In this document: positions 1-6,333 of the stretch, one piece after another
Layout: the number at the start of each line of letters is the position of its first letter
Numbering within the stretch: position 1 is the stretch's first letter
DNA from: Actinomycetota bacterium
GTDB taxonomy: Bacteria; Actinomycetota; Acidimicrobiia; Acidimicrobiales; Ilumatobacteraceae
Assembly: GCA_009927375.1 (NCBI GenBank)
Contig: RFNE01000306.1
Coordinates: 1-8,839, forward strand
DNA: 8,839 nucleotides
Reading direction: 5' to 3'
Notes under the pieces: model-generated
Told to the model about the DNA's origin: nothing
What the model saw: the letters and a program-made list of their open reading frames with translations, nothing else
Databases searched by the model: none
Made by a program: the position numbers and the translations under genes

Positions 1-2325
1 GAGCTTGCAGCACTGTTGCGGGAGCGCGTCTTCGTGGACCTGTCGAAGGTTGTCACCCAGTCGATGCGCATCGGCGTCGAGTCCTACTCGATCAAGAAGC
101 TCGAACAGCTCTACGCGTTCGATCGCACCGACCTCGTCGCCGATGGCGGACTCTCGATCGTCTACTACGAGCGCTGGTTGCAGTCCGTCGGCACCGAGGA
201 GTTCGGCGACACTGGCAATACGGCAGTACTGGAAGACCTCGAAAAGTACAACATGAACGACTGCCTCTCCACGATTGCCCTGCGCTCCTGGCTCGAGGCG
301 CGTCGTGCCGAAGTCGTCGAGCAGATCGCCGATGATCCGGAACTCGGCTTCCTCGTTCGCCCACTGCTCAACCCGAACACCGCTCCGGACGCAGATAGCA
401 AAGGCGAGCTCATCGACGCGCTTAACCTCCATCGCTTCGAAGTGGACCTCACCGAGGAGACGATCGCCGAGAACACTCATCGCTGGCTGATGGCAGACTT
501 GCTCGAGTTCCACAAGCGTGAAAAGGCCGTGGACAACTACGAGTGGGCCGCTGCGATCTCCATGGACGATCAGCAGTTCATCGACGACACCAAAGCAATC
601 GGTGGTCTCGAACTCGTCGCAGACCACGGCGCAGAGGAAGCCTCGGCACGCACGGAGTATTCGTTCAAGACGAAGCGCACATATCGCTTCGATCCACGCC
701 AGTTGACCGACGTTTCGCCCGGTGACGGGTTCGAGAGTCCGGCATTCCACCCGTATCGTGACGATCCAGCAGAGACGGGTGCCGTTGCGCGAGCAACCGT
801 GAGCTCGATCGACTTGGAGAACGGCATCCTCGAACTCTCGATTCTCTCGCACGAAAACCCCGCACCTGCGATCACGTCAGGATTCGGCACCAACTTCATC
901 AAGAAGGAGGCTTTCGAATCCGCGCTGGTCGATATCGGCCACAGCGTGCGAGGTGACTCGTCAGATTTCGCGCCTGCGGCACACGACATGTTGCGCCTAC
1001 GACCGCCGCGATTCCGCGATGGCTTCGATCTCGCCGCCGTCTCGTCGGTAGCGAGTCCGTTGCCTGAAGACATCGCCGAGGCGATCCACCACCTCGACAA
1101 GTCGTATCTCGTCATCCAAGGACCCCCGGGTACCGGAAAGACGTACTCCTCAGCGCATGCGATCCTGCAATTGATCGACAAGGGACATCGAGTCGGCATC
1201 ACCTCCAACACCCACGCGGCCGTCCATCAATTGTTGAGCGAGATCGCACTCCATGCACCGGACTACGGATACTCGAAGGACAAGCAGTTGAAGGTCGGGC
1301 TCAAGGTCAACAGCGCTGACCACGCACCGAATCTCACCGGCGATTCCATCGCCCTCAGTGCGGTGACGGACAACAGGCGAATGATCTCGAAGGCAAAGAC
1401 GTTCGACATCGTCGGTGGAACGAGCTTCCTCTTCGCCAACGCCGACATGCGTGACTCGGTCACGACACTCGTCATCGACGAGGCGGGACAGCTGTCGTTC
1501 GCGGACACGCTCGCCGTTTCCATGGCCGCACAGAACGTCGTCCTCGTAGGCGACCCGCAACAGCTCAAGCAACCGACCCGCGCCGCCCACCCGGGCACGT
1601 CTGGTCTGTCGGGCCTCGAGCACATCAACCAGGGCCACGACGTCGTGCCCCGCGAGTACGGAATCTTGCTTGGCGTCACGCGGCGCATGCACCCCTCGAT
1701 CACGAGCTTCATCTCCGAACAGGTCTACGAAGGAAAACTCGGATCTGCGGAAGAGTGCTTGCGACAGACGATTGGCGAGGGTGGTCTCGTGTCGGGCCAC
1801 GGCCTGCGCTGGCTCCCGATCGAACACCACGGGTGCGCATCGCGCAGCACGGAGGAAGCAACCGCAATCGTCAAGATCTACGAATCGCTCCTCGGCAAAT
1901 CGTTCACCGACAAGCACGGTGTCACACGCCCGATCGAGCCGAAGGACATCTTCGTCATCGCCCCATACAACGCCCAGGTTCGTGAACTTCGTCAGCGAAT
2001 TCGGTTGAGCGCTGCCGTCAAGGAGATCGGTATCTCAGACGAACTCCTTCGCAGCCGAGTCGGCACGGTCGACAAGGCCCAAGGTGCAGAAGCACCCGTG
2101 GTCCTCGTGTCGTACACGAGCTCGAGCGCGGCGGACATCCCGCGCAACTTCGAGTTCCTCTACGACAAGAACAGGCTCAACGTCGCCGTGAGTCGCGCGC
2201 AAGCTCTTGCGGTCGTCGTCGCATCACCGGCGCTGTTGAGTGTGGAGTGCAAGACGATCGAACAAGTGAAGCTTGCCAACATGTTGTGCCGCTTCGCCGA
2301 GAGTGCCGAAGCGATCACCCTCTGA
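1..2325 (+). CDS. TM0106-type RecB-like nuclease / SF1 helicase fusion, 5' end missing
   Basis: The frame is open from base 1, so the gene begins upstream; 774 codons plus the stop are visible. The first ~100 residues look like the RNase H-like part of the TM0106 nuclease family, including YNMND (residues 83-87 of this fragment) with a likely metal-binding Asp87. A linker follows, then a Upf1/Dna2-like superfamily 1 helicase: Walker A GPPGTGKT (374-381), Walker B DEAGQ (493-497), GDPQQL (517-522), a TRRMHPS segment, VGTVDKAQG (from 687), and NRLNVAVSRA (724-733) with the arginine of motif VI. All helicase motifs are intact, so ATP-driven unwinding or translocation coupled to nucleic-acid cleavage is expected in the cytoplasm. 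The family is known, but its physiological role (repair or defence) is not established by sequence. The missing N-terminus should hold the PD-(D/E)XK nuclease core. It ends 4 bases before the stop of the convergent small gene. Confidence 0.88.
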   Translation, partial: ELAALLRERVFVDLSKVVTQSMRIGVESYSIKKLEQLYAFDRTDLVADGGLSIVYYERWLQSVGTEEFGDTGNTAVLEDLEKYNMNDCLSTIALRSWLEARRAEVVEQIADDPELGFLVRPLLNPNTAPDADSKGELIDALNLHRFEVDLTEETIAENTHRWLMADLLEFHKREKAVDNYEWAAAISMDDQQFIDDTKAIGGLELVADHGAEEASARTEYSFKTKRTYRFDPRQLTDVSPGDGFESPAFHPYRDDPAETGAVARATVSSIDLENGILELSILSHENPAPAITSGFGTNFIKKEAFESALVDIGHSVRGDSSDFAPAAHDMLRLRPPRFRDGFDLAAVSSVASPLPEDIAEAIHHLDKSYLVIQGPPGTGKTYSSAHAILQLIDKGHRVGITSNTHAAVHQLLSEIALHAPDYGYSKDKQLKVGLKVNSADHAPNLTGDSIALSAVTDNRRMISKAKTFDIVGGTSFLFANADMRDSVTTLVIDEAGQLSFADTLAVSMAAQNVVLVGDPQQLKQPTRAAHPGTSGLSGLEHINQGHDVVPREYGILLGVTRRMHPSITSFISEQVYEGKLGSAEECLRQTIGEGGLVSGHGLRWLPIEHHGCASRSTEEATAIVKIYESLLGKSFTDKHGVTRPIEPKDIFVIAPYNAQVRELRQRIRLSAAVKEIGISDELLRSRVGTVDKAQGAEAPVVLVSYTSSSAADIPRNFEFLYDKNRLNVAVSRAQALAVVVASPALLSVECKTIEQVKLANMLCRFAESAEAITL

Positions 2326-2329
2326 GGGT

Positions 2330-2575
2330 TCAGTAGTCGGACTCCGAGTCTCCGCCATCATCGAATCCATAGTCGGAGTCGACATCATCGATATCGTCTG
2401 AATCGATCTCATCCAGGTCGTTGCCACCGACGTTGTCGTCGATCGCAGAGTTATACAACTCGGATCCACAACTCGGGCACGTCGCGTCGGACTCACCTTC
2501 GAAGAAGATGGCAAGTGCGCCACAGAACGGGCACGGATCGCCATCCTCGATCTCGGCTGCAGGGATTCTGGACAT
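2330..2575 (-). CDS. Small zinc-ribbon-like protein with highly acidic tail
   Basis: This 81-residue protein starts with ATG preceded by a good ribosome-binding site: GAGGAGG on the minus strand, 5 bases before the start. Residues 15-36 hold two CxxC pairs (C15/C18 and C33/C36, 14 residues apart), typical of a one-zinc ribbon. Residues 46-81 form a tail in which 17 of 36 residues are Asp or Glu. The only basic residue in the whole protein is Arg3. Such tails can bind basic partners or mimic nucleic acid, but that is inference. There is no signal peptide or membrane segment. It converges on the nuclease-helicase gene with 4 bases between stop codons and diverges from the 57-residue gene at 2638. 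I do not recognise a named family, and the function is unknown. Confidence 0.75.
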   Translation of the reverse strand: MSRIPAAEIEDGDPCPFCGALAIFFEGESDATCPSCGSELYNSAIDDNVGGNDLDEIDSDDIDDVDSDYGFDDGGDSESDY

Positions 2576-2625
2576 GGTGGCCTCCTCGCCAGAAACGGTA
2601 TGTCTGGGGTGTCACACGGCTTTCC

Positions 2626-2631
2626 TAGTCT
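2626..2631 (+). promoter_or_regulatory. Putative -10 box of a leaderless promoter
   Basis: TAGTCT fits the TAnnnT pattern and lies exactly 6 bases before the ATG at 2638. That is the spacing expected if transcription starts on the A of the start codon. No Shine-Dalgarno sequence is visible before this ATG, which agrees with leaderless translation. No clear -35 box is seen, so the call is tentative. Confidence 0.35.
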
Positions 2632-2637
2632 TCGACC

Positions 2638-2811
2638 ATGGGACTGCTCAGCGCCTACTTGGCCTATCGCTACGGGAAGCGTCGCACGGCCCGCCGCGCG
2701 GAGCACAAGGACCCATCGTTCGACGAGTTCGAGATCTGCGATTTGTGCGGATTCGAGCGCCGATTCCATGCGGATGACGACAGTGAGAGTTGCCCCGAAC
2801 CATCCTCGTGA
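2638..2811 (+). CDS. 57-residue protein with CxxC-His-Cys cluster
   Basis: ATG at 2638 opens 57 codons ending in TGA at 2809-2811. The N-terminal ~22 residues (MGLLSAYLAYRYGKRR, then TARRAEH) form a likely amphipathic, strongly basic helix. A linker rich in Asp and Glu leads to Cys34-x2-Cys37-Gly, then His44 and Cys52, a plausible four-ligand zinc site. The C-terminus is acidic. The gene is too short for many gene finders. Three things support it: ligand-like residue pattern, the -10-like TAGTCT with 6-base spacing to the ATG, and the way it fills the space between the acidic zinc-ribbon gene and the next operon. No function can be assigned. I do not see an antitoxin or ribosomal protein signature. 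It could also be a chance ORF. Confidence 0.6.
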   Translation: MGLLSAYLAYRYGKRRTARRAEHKDPSFDEFEICDLCGFERRFHADDDSESCPEPSS

Positions 2812-2876
2812 CACCCCGAAGATATGGTGACCTCGACTTATCCAGACGATCCGAGGGTCCTGGCCCGTCGACGATC

Positions 2877-2898
2877 ACCAACCGGTTCGCCCGGTGGT
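2877..2898 (+). promoter_or_regulatory. Leader hairpin upstream of the HD operon
   Basis: ACCA(2877-2880)-A-CCGG(2882-2885), loop TTCGC, CCGG(2891-2894)-TGGT(2895-2898) forms an 8-bp stem with a single bulged A. It sits 15 bases before the AAGGAG ribosome-binding site of the first operon gene. There is no T-run after it, so it is not a standard intrinsic terminator. It may be a 5' UTR stabiliser, a regulatory hairpin, or an operator in DNA form. Nothing else in the gap 2812-2925 is clear, apart from a weak -10-like TATGGT at 2823-2828. Confidence 0.4.
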
Positions 2899-2925
2899 AA
2901 CGCCAGGCGCGATAAGGAGCACGAC

Positions 2926-3144
2926 ATGCACGTCAATCAACCACCGGAATCGGCAAGACCATTCAGACTCCTTCCCAGGTATGGGATCTACCTCAGGATG
3001 CGTCACGGAGGTGCGCTCGGGTTCGATTTTCCTGACATCGACAAACTCGAACTCGCCAAGGCCTCATTCCTCTCCCTCGGCCCGACCAAACGCCAAGTGC
3101 GGAAGTTCGATCGACTCTGTGCGTCACTCGAGCGAGTCCGATGA
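2926..3144 (+). CDS. Small basic protein of unknown function, first gene of the HD operon
   Basis: The product is 72 residues long. I chose ATG at 2926 rather than the in-frame ATG at 2824 because AAGGAG (2914-2919) stands 6 bases before it. The extra upstream residues are low-complexity, rich in Arg, Pro and Gly, and would cover the leader hairpin. The protein begins with a Pro-rich segment, has a possible beta stretch (YGIYLRMRHGGALGFDF), and ends in a basic helical region (KRQVRKFDRLCASLERVR). It has no signal peptide, membrane segment or recognised motif, and I cannot name a family. Its last codons overlap the next gene by ATGA (3141-3144), which implies translational coupling. Confidence 0.6.
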   Translation: MHVNQPPESARPFRLLPRYGIYLRMRHGGALGFDFPDIDKLELAKASFLSLGPTKRQVRKFDRLCASLERVR

Positions 3145-3437
3145 TGATCGAAATCCTCGACCCCGCCACTCTCGAGTCAGAGCTGCAGGGCTCACATTGG
3201 ATCGCCAGGTTGCGACCGACCCCGACCAATCGCGGCAATTCCTCGCTTCGCAATCTCGACCTCCTGCGCGCTGCCGGAGTCCTCGTCTCGGACCGCAGCC
3301 ACTTCACCGGGCTGAGGGTGCGACGAAACCTCCTCTCCGTCGAAGTCCATGACGACGGCACTGTCGTCAGACACGAAACGATACGGAGTGGAACACGAAC
3401 GGTCACATACCGCCGAGATCGTGCGTTAGGAGGGTGA
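3141..3437 (+). CDS. Small protein of unknown function, second gene of the HD operon
   Basis: The ORF begins with tandem ATGATG at 3141-3146. The first ATG gives 98 residues and overlaps the preceding stop as ATGA; the second gives 97. The N-terminus (MIEILDPATLESELQG) looks like a strand followed by a helix. The C-terminal half is rich in Arg and Val, alternating in a beta-like way, and ends in basic residues. No Cys-based metal site, signal peptide or membrane segment is visible, and I recognise no family. The stop TGA (3435-3437) shares its A with the ATG of the HD gene. The final codons GGA GGG supply that gene's ribosome-binding site, so the two genes are tightly coupled. Confidence 0.6.
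   Translation: MMIEILDPATLESELQGSHWIARLRPTPTNRGNSSLRNLDLLRAAGVLVSDRSHFTGLRVRRNLLSVEVHDDGTVVRHETIRSGTRTVTYRRDRALGG
3428..3433 (+). promoter_or_regulatory. Closely spaced Shine-Dalgarno of the HD gene
   Basis: AGGAGG is followed by GTG and then ATG at 3437. The same layout, AGGAGG-GTC-ATG, occurs before the next gene (4050-4061). Each spacer is only 3 bases, shorter than usual, and each ribosome site lies inside or over the end of the previous gene. This points to translational coupling along the operon. Confidence 0.6.
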
Positions 3438-4051
3438 TGGACACCGCATTTCAACTCGCAGAATCATGGCACCGTTACCAGCTCCGCAAGGGGTCGAAAG
3501 TTCCGTACATTTCCCACCTCATGGCCGTGAGTGCACTCGTGCTCGAACACGGCGGTACGCACGAACAGGCCCAAGCGGCACTCTTGCACGACATCCTCGA
3601 GGACACAGGGCTGACCTACGACGAACTCGCAGCTCGCGTCGGAAAGACGGTCGCAGACATCGTCGCCCACTGCACGCATGCGGACAGCGACGACGAGAAG
3701 ACACCCGAGGCGTGGAAGTGGCGCAAGCAGCTATATCTCGATCGACTCAGGCGTGACGGGCGCAAGTCGAATGGCGAGCTCGCCGACTTCGTCCTCGTCA
3801 CGCTCGCGGACAAGACCCACAACATCGAGACCACGTTGCGCGAGATCGAGCACGGCGACTACGCCGAGACGGACTACTTTGCCCGGTTCAATGCAGGACG
3901 GGATCTCCAGGAGTGGTGGTACACCTCACTCCTGCGCACCTACATCGACATCCACGCCACACATGAATTGGTCTGGCGGTTCCGCGATGCGGTCTGCAAG
4001 GTCTTCCCCAACAACCCTGAGTTCCAGGAAAACGCATACGACGAAATGTAG
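3437..4051 (+). CDS. HD-domain phosphohydrolase, RelA/SpoT/MESH1 hydrolase-like
   Basis: The 204-residue protein has the complete HD-hydrolase ligand set seen in (p)ppGpp hydrolases: His27 (YISHLMAV), His51-Asp52 with Glu55-Asp56 in LLHDILEDTG, and Asp125 with Asn129 in LADKTHN. A WKWRKQLYLDRL segment matches the W-x-x-RK-x-x-YL helix common in this group. The length suits a stand-alone hydrolase: there is no synthetase, TGS or ACT domain. Family knowledge suggests Mn-dependent removal of the 3' pyrophosphate from alarmones, but other nucleotides are possible. I chose ATG 3437 over GTG 3434 because AGGAGG (3428-3433) would directly abut the GTG; even so the spacer is only 3 bases. It overlaps the upstream stop by one base and is followed after 7 bases by the 146-residue gene. 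Confidence 0.82.
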   Translation: MDTAFQLAESWHRYQLRKGSKVPYISHLMAVSALVLEHGGTHEQAQAALLHDILEDTGLTYDELAARVGKTVADIVAHCTHADSDDEKTPEAWKWRKQLYLDRLRRDGRKSNGELADFVLVTLADKTHNIETTLREIEHGDYAETDYFARFNAGRDLQEWWYTSLLRTYIDIHATHELVWRFRDAVCKVFPNNPEFQENAYDEM

Positions 4052-4058
4052 GAGGGTC

Positions 4059-4499
4059 ATGACGCACGACGAGTTCCGCGAAGCAATGACGAAGGCCCTG
4101 GTCGCCGAAGGAGGCACCTTCATCGCAACCGAAGCTGACGATCCGTGGAACCGCACGGAGGTCGAATTCCCCCACTGGACCGCCTTCCTGACCACCGATG
4201 GCGACCCTGATTGGAACGACGACGAAGACTTCACGTTCGATCTCGCTGTCTACTTCCAACACATCGTCTCGCCAAACTTCGATGAGGCGAAAGCAGCGGC
4301 GTCTCGTTTAATCCCCAAGGGGTGGATTCTCGAGCCGGCCGGCGAAGGAGTGCCGGGTTGCTGGCTCGCGACAACAATCGACTTCGATCATCGCAAAGAC
4401 ATTCAGGGCATCATCAATGGATTCGTCGAAGGTTGCAACGTCGTGCACGAACGCATCGGCGCATGGCCGAACGTGCCGAAAATTGAGCGACTGATCTAG
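4059..4499 (+). CDS. Acidic protein of unknown function, last gene of the HD operon
   Basis: The 146-residue product starts at ATG 4059, preceded by AGGAGG with a 3-base spacer; the upstream part of the same open frame lies antiphase inside the HD gene and is not used. An N-terminal helix (MTHDEFREAMTKALVAEGG) is followed by aromatic and acidic stretches (PHWTAF, then GDPDWNDDEDF). A GWILEP segment sits in the centre, and the C-terminal half contains a long helix ending in HERIGAWP. It looks like a compact soluble alpha/beta protein with no signal peptide or membrane segment. I cannot name a family. Position after the HD gene, with a 7-base gap, suggests a shared function. Its TAG stop overlaps that of etfA in the palindrome CTAG. 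Confidence 0.65.
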   Translation: MTHDEFREAMTKALVAEGGTFIATEADDPWNRTEVEFPHWTAFLTTDGDPDWNDDEDFTFDLAVYFQHIVSPNFDEAKAAASRLIPKGWILEPAGEGVPGCWLATTIDFDHRKDIQGIINGFVEGCNVVHERIGAWPNVPKIERLI

Positions 4500-5463
4500 C
4501 CGCGTGACTTGAGCAGCTCGATGAGCTGTGGGAGCACCTTGTGCACGTCACCGACGATGCCAAGGTCGGCGACACCGAAGATCGGTGCTTCCTTGTCCTT
4601 GTTGATCGCGATGATGTTCTTGGAGCCCTTCATGCCCACCATGTGCTGTGTCGCACCGGAGATGCCGGCGGCGATGTAGACGTTCGGCTTCACGACCTTG
4701 CCGGTCTGGCCGACCTGGTAGCTGTACGGAACCCAGCCAGCATCGACGATTGCGCGCGACGCACCAGGTGCACCCTTCAGCACCTTGGCGAGATCCTCGA
4801 CCAACGTGTACTTGCCGGCTTCGCCGAGACCACGACCACCAGAGACGACGATCTCTGCTTCGTCGAGCTTCGGACCAGTGCTCTCCTCGACGTGTACCGA
4901 GAGAACCTTTGCCGAACCCGTTGCGCCAGTGTCTGGCACGGATGCGCGACGACCTGTGCTGCGCCACCGCTCGCCGACTCTGCGGCGAAGCTCTTCGGGC
5001 GGAACGACACGAGGTGTGGGCCGCTGCCAGTGAAGGCGGTGGTGACGAGCAGGTTGCCACCGAAGATCGGGGTCGTGGCGACGACGCCGTCTGCGGAGTC
5101 TGCGATGTCGACGTTGTTCGTGAGCACCGTCTTGTCGAGCTTGACCGAGAGACGCGACATGACGTCACGGCCTTCGTAGTTCTGCGGGAACATGATGACG
5201 CTCGGCGAATCGCCGCCGTCGATCACAGCCTTCATCGCTGCCGAGACCGCAGGTCCAGGAAGCTTGCCGGCGAGGTCGCCAGTTGCGTAGACCTTGGTTG
5301 CGCCGTACTCGCCGAGTGCTCCTGCGACTGCGGATGCGTCACCGCCGACGAAGGCTGCGACGTTCGACGACAACGAGCGTGCCTTGGTGAGCAGCTCGAG
5401 CGTGCCGGTGGTTGGTGCGCCACCCTGGACTTGTGCGAATACCCAAACGGAGTTGATTGCCAT
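4496..5463 (-). CDS. etfA: Electron-transfer flavoprotein alpha subunit, with one frame break
   Basis: With one base restored this would be 322 residues, the usual EtfA length. EtfA binds FAD and, with EtfB, carries electrons from acyl-CoA dehydrogenases and other flavin dehydrogenases to ETF:quinone oxidoreductase. The N-terminal part (from ATG 5463) ends in frame near 4940. The C-terminal part continues in another frame and has the FAD-binding signatures SGGRGLG, QVGQTGKVVKP, AAGISGATQHMVGMKG and IAINKDKEAPIFGVADLG. The break is at about 4939: minus-strand CAT-CC-GTG-CCA needs one more base after CC to read His-Pro-Val-Pro. The ATG is 9 bases after the etfB stop, and the SD-like TGAGGA overlaps that stop, so the two genes are coupled. 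There is no slippery sequence to suggest programmed shifting. Sequence error is likelier than gene loss. Confidence 0.9.
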
Positions 5464-5472
5464 GGTGGTTCC

Positions 5473-6249
5473 TCAGATCACTTTCAGGTTTTCGAGATAG
5501 GACACGATCTTGTTGAAGGCGTTGCCGTCGTCTTCGATGATTTCGCCGGCCTTGCGCGCTTCTGCTTGTGCGACGGTGACGACCTTCTGGCCTGCACCCG
5601 CCCAACCTGCTGCGGTGACACCGAGGTCACCTGCGGTGTAGGTGTCGATCGGCTTGGACTTCGCGGCCATGATGCCCTTGAAGCTCGGGTAACGCGGCTC
5701 GACGACGCCAGCGGTCACGCTGATGACTGCGGGCAGTGGGCACTCGACTTCGTCGTAACCCGATTCGGTCTGACGATCTGCCTTGAGCGTTGAACCGGTG
5801 ATCTCGACCTTCTTGGCGAAGGTGACCGACGGAAGACCGAGGACTTCGGCCATCTGCTCGGGCACGGTGCCGGTGTAGCCATCCGACGATTCGGTTGCGG
5901 CGATCACGAGGTCGGCGCCACCCATCTTCTTGATTGCGGCGGCGAGCACCTTGGCGGTGGTGAGCGCATCGGAACCTGCGAGCGACGGATCGCTCACGAG
6001 CACACCCTTGGCTGCGCCCATTGCGAGTGCGGTGCGCATGCCGGAGACTTCGCCGTTCGGCGCCATCGACACGACGTTCACTTCGCCACTGCCTGCTGCT
6101 GCGACGAGCTGCAACGCCATCTCGACGCCGTAGCCGTCGGACTCATCCAAGATGAGCTTGCCGTCACGCTTGAGTGCGTTGGTCGCGCCATCGAGCGCTC
6201 CCGGTGTTGCCGGATCAGGAATTTGCTTGACGCAGACCACAATGTTCAT
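5473..6249 (-). CDS. etfB: Electron-transfer flavoprotein beta subunit
   Basis: The 258-residue product is a full-length EtfB. It begins MNIVVCVKQIPDPATPG, the typical start of this family, which decides ATG 6249 over in-frame starts upstream at 6270 and beyond. Conserved stretches include DESDGYGVEMALQL, ALAMGAAKGVLVSD, a GYTGTVPEQMAEVLGLP segment around residues 125-145, and SVTAGVVEPRYPSFKGIMAAKSKP. In the family this subunit binds AMP structurally and forms the docking surface for partner dehydrogenases. It is the first gene of the etfBA operon, which diverges from the lipid kinase gene. On the minus strand GGAGG lies only 1 base before the ATG, while AACAAT ends 6 bases before it. A leaderless start is therefore possible. 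Confidence 0.94.
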   Translation of the reverse strand: MNIVVCVKQIPDPATPGALDGATNALKRDGKLILDESDGYGVEMALQLVAAAGSGEVNVVSMAPNGEVSGMRTALAMGAAKGVLVSDPSLAGSDALTTAKVLAAAIKKMGGADLVIAATESSDGYTGTVPEQMAEVLGLPSVTFAKKVEITGSTLKADRQTESGYDEVECPLPAVISVTAGVVEPRYPSFKGIMAAKSKPIDTYTAGDLGVTAAGWAGAGQKVVTVAQAEARKAGEIIEDDGNAFNKIVSYLENLKVI

Positions 6250-6333
6250 GCCTCCATTGTTACCCCGCATGGCAGGATGCGCCCAACCCGACACCCTGAA
6301 AATCAGGCTTGTGCGCTTGTAAACTTGGGCACC
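6250..6333. promoter_or_regulatory. Divergent promoter region with 13-bp palindrome
   Basis: This 84-base gap separates the divergent starts of etfB and the lipid kinase. It holds the perfect inverted repeat CCTGA-AAA-TCAGG (6295-6307) and, on the plus strand, a -10-like TAAACT (6320-6325), 8 bases before the TTG start. The palindrome covers the position expected for the -35 box of that promoter (about 6297-6302), where the match to TTGACA is poor. It may be an operator, but chance cannot be excluded for arms of 5 bases. Confidence 0.4.

Noticed and set aside
1150..1917. Minus-strand open frame of 255 codons inside the helicase gene
   Set aside because: It covers the Walker A and B motifs of the plus-strand helicase in antisense and has no own motif or start signal.
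2291..2312. GCTTCG/CGAAGC inverted repeat near the helicase stop
   Set aside because: It has only 6 paired bases and a 10-base loop, lies in the coding sequence, and has no T-run, so I do not call it a terminator.
2224..2814. Minus-strand open frame of 196 codons
   Set aside because: It runs through the helicase end, the zinc-ribbon gene in another frame, and the 57-residue gene; it has no recognisable domain, while the zinc-ribbon frame has a strong ribosome site.
2824..2925. N-terminal extension of the 72-residue gene to ATG 2824
   Set aside because: No ribosome site precedes it, it would translate the leader hairpin into low-complexity residues, and AAGGAG sits correctly before ATG 2926.
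4514..4528. CAGCTC-GAT-GAGCTG inverted repeat as an etfA terminator
   Set aside because: It lies inside conserved EtfA coding sequence, its stem is short, and there is no T-run.
4930..4950. Programmed ribosomal frameshift in etfA
   Set aside because: No slippery heptamer, stimulatory pseudoknot or family precedent is visible; one missing base explains it simply.
4648..5793. Long plus-strand open frame of 381 codons
   Set aside because: It lies antisense to etfA and etfB, which have clear family sequence, and its product is low-complexity Arg/Cys-rich, typical of an antisense shadow in GC-rich DNA.
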